A stretch of 5,134 nt of DNA from Clostridia bacterium (GTDB lineage: Bacteria > Bacillota_A > Clostridia > UBA1212 > UBA1255). Positions 4,231-5,134 of the stretch are shown piece by piece. Positions within the stretch are counted from its first letter, which is position 1. Each line of letters starts with the position of its first letter. The stretch spans positions 1 through 5,134 of the forward strand of contig JAFWZH010000045.1 of NCBI GenBank assembly GCA_017522515.1, given 5' to 3'. The notes under the pieces are model-generated. The model saw nothing but the letters and a program-made list of their open reading frames with translations. It ran no database searches and was not told the DNA's origin. The position numbers were made by a program, and so were the translations under genes.

Positions 4231-4278
4231 GACCTCCTTGTAAAATGGTATTACCAAATACAAGGAGGTCATTTTTTG
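4231..4278. terminator. Intrinsic terminator-like hairpin between Fic and the operon
   Basis: GACCTCCTTGTA (4231-4242) pairs perfectly with TACAAGGAGGTC (4259-4270). Inside the loop TGGTA (4246-4250) pairs with TACCA (4252-4256), extending the stem. On the plus strand ATTTTTTG follows, a good U-run. On the minus strand the stem is followed by TGTGTTTTGT, weaker but usable. As the Fic gene ends at 4285 on the minus strand, the hairpin probably ends it and insulates the six-gene operon. Confidence 0.75.
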
Positions 4279-4284
4279 TAATAT

Positions 4285-5134
4285 TTACTTCAATCTGTAA
4301 TAGCAAGTAGCTTTTCCTGTGCCTTCACGCTTTAATTCGCCCTCGGCAACAAGTTTCCTGAGAGATCCTTCAACGGAGCTGAGGCTCAATGACGGGCATA
4401 ACTCACGGATGTCCTGTTTTGTGAATCTGCCGATTTTATTTTTTGTTGCTTTTCTCACAATTTCAACAGCAGGTAACTTTTCTTCAATGATACTAAATCT
4501 ATCTTCAAAATCTCTGTATGCGGCAAGGATAGTGCTGAGAATATATTTTATAAAAGGCACTGCATCTTCTGTACCATCACTCCATCCATGCTGTGAATCG
4601 TTCAGAGCGTTATAGTATAAGTCTTTATTCTTAGCAATTTTAGCTTCGAGAGAAATGTATTTACCAACATAAAAACCGCTTCGGTACAAAAGTAAAGTAG
4701 TAAGCAGTCGGCTCATTCTTCCGTTTCCGTCGTTGAAGGGATGTATGCACAGAAAATCGTGAATGAAAATGGGTATTGCAATAAGAGGTTCAACCTCAAG
4801 ATTGCCGATAACTCTGTTGTACTCTTCACAGATTTTATCAAGAGCCTCAGGCGTTTCGAAGGGAGATAAAGGTGTGAACAGTATTTCAGTATGACCGTCA
4901 GGATAAGTGGCACTGATAAAATTGGGCACATTTTTGGTCTGTCCGGCAAAGGGATTGTTCATATGGCTGTACATCATCTTGTGCATCTGAAGGATGTAGT
5001 TTTTTGAAATAGGGATGGCATCAAAATTGTCATGTATCAGACTAAGTACATCACGGTAGCCTGCAATTTCTTGCTCATCTCTGTTTCTCGGTGCCGTTTT
5101 TTCTTCTACGAGCTGTTTTATACGTGTATTTGTA
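4285..5134 (-). CDS. Fic family protein with C-terminal winged helix, 5' end cut by the window
   Basis: The open frame runs from the window edge to the stop at 4285-4287, giving 282 visible residues. The inner ATG at 4986 is not the start, because coding continues upstream as TRIKQLVEEKTAPRNRDEQEIAGYRDVL, typical of the Fic N-terminal region. The complete Fic motif HPFNDGNGRMSR is at visible residues 131-142, preceded by the flap segment TEILFTPLSPFETPEAL that guides substrates. Family knowledge: Fic enzymes transfer AMP from ATP to Ser, Thr or Tyr hydroxyls of proteins. The inhibitory helix (S/T-x-x-x-E-G/N), normally just before the TRIKQL region, would lie outside the window. Residues about 230-282 form a winged helix (FTKQDIRELCPSLSLSSVEGSLRKLVAEGELKREG), the usual arrangement in long Fic proteins of gut Firmicutes. 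All motif residues are intact, so it is probably active. It ends before a terminator and appears separate from the XRE operon. Confidence 0.9.
   Translation of the reverse strand, partial: TNTRIKQLVEEKTAPRNRDEQEIAGYRDVLSLIHDNFDAIPISKNYILQMHKMMYSHMNNPFAGQTKNVPNFISATYPDGHTEILFTPLSPFETPEALDKICEEYNRVIGNLEVEPLIAIPIFIHDFLCIHPFNDGNGRMSRLLTTLLLYRSGFYVGKYISLEAKIAKNKDLYYNALNDSQHGWSDGTEDAVPFIKYILSTILAAYRDFEDRFSIIEEKLPAVEIVRKATKNKIGRFTKQDIRELCPSLSLSSVEGSLRKLVAEGELKREGTGKATCYYRLK

Noticed and set aside
4319..4949. Open frames opposite or overlapping the Fic gene
   Set aside because: The Fic protein is intact and recognisable throughout, so these are shadows.
4285..4986. Fic gene starting at the ATG at 4986
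   Set aside because: Family-typical coding sequence continues upstream of this ATG to the window edge, so the true start is outside.
4034..4986. Fic protein as toxin partner of the XRE protein
   Set aside because: A terminator and about 250 nt, including the XRE promoter, separate them; long Fic proteins with a winged helix usually regulate themselves through an internal inhibitory helix.
1..5134. tRNA, rRNA, riboswitch or CRISPR array
   Set aside because: No cloverleaf, conserved rRNA segment, known riboswitch core or regularly spaced identical repeats were seen.

Overview
The window looks like chromosomal accessory DNA from a low-to-mid GC Firmicute, probably a gut clostridium of the Ruminococcus/Eubacterium kind. 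This rests on strong GGAGG-type ribosome sites, typical intrinsic terminators, and the style of the XRE, ImmA, Fic and IS3-family proteins. Genus-level placement is inference.

Layout. (1) 1-180: leader with a small hairpin and degenerate direct repeats. (2) 181-1059, plus strand: a membrane-anchored XRE regulator with an N-terminal HTH, a long low-complexity linker and a duplicated two-helix membrane module. (3) about 1104-1582: a scar made of a 3' remnant of an IS3-family transposase, a large perfect palindrome, a second hairpin at the break, and a plus-strand 3' gene fragment I cannot identify, ending at a terminator. (4) 1654-4034, minus strand: a compact operon of six genes, visibly AT-richer than its surroundings. 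(5) 4231-4278: an intrinsic terminator-like hairpin. (6) 4285-5134, minus strand: a Fic-family protein with a C-terminal winged helix, cut at its N-terminus by the window edge.

The centre of interest is the six-gene operon. In transcription order it reads XRE repressor, ImmA/IrrE metallopeptidase, a 69-residue Cys-rich basic protein, a DUF4417 protein, a short toxin-like protein (HGGFGNTKG leader plus a DUF6883-type domain) and a DUF4926-type immunity protein. Adjacent genes overlap or nearly touch (4-nt overlap, 29-nt gap, 5-nt gap, 1-nt overlap, 3-nt gap). One near-consensus promoter (TTGACA, 17 bp, extended -10 TATACT) drives it, with a perfect 14-bp palindrome just upstream of the -35. 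A stem-loop that can work in both directions closes it.

Working model (inference): the XRE protein represses its own operon, and ImmA relieves repression on a signal, as in ICEBs1-type repressor/antirepressor pairs. This releases a toxin-immunity pair together with two uncharacterised partners. The toxin has no visible secretion scaffold, so the cassette may act inside the cell, be loaded onto another machine, or be a stand-alone defence or competition island. Family names come from recognising sequence patterns and were not checked by a search.
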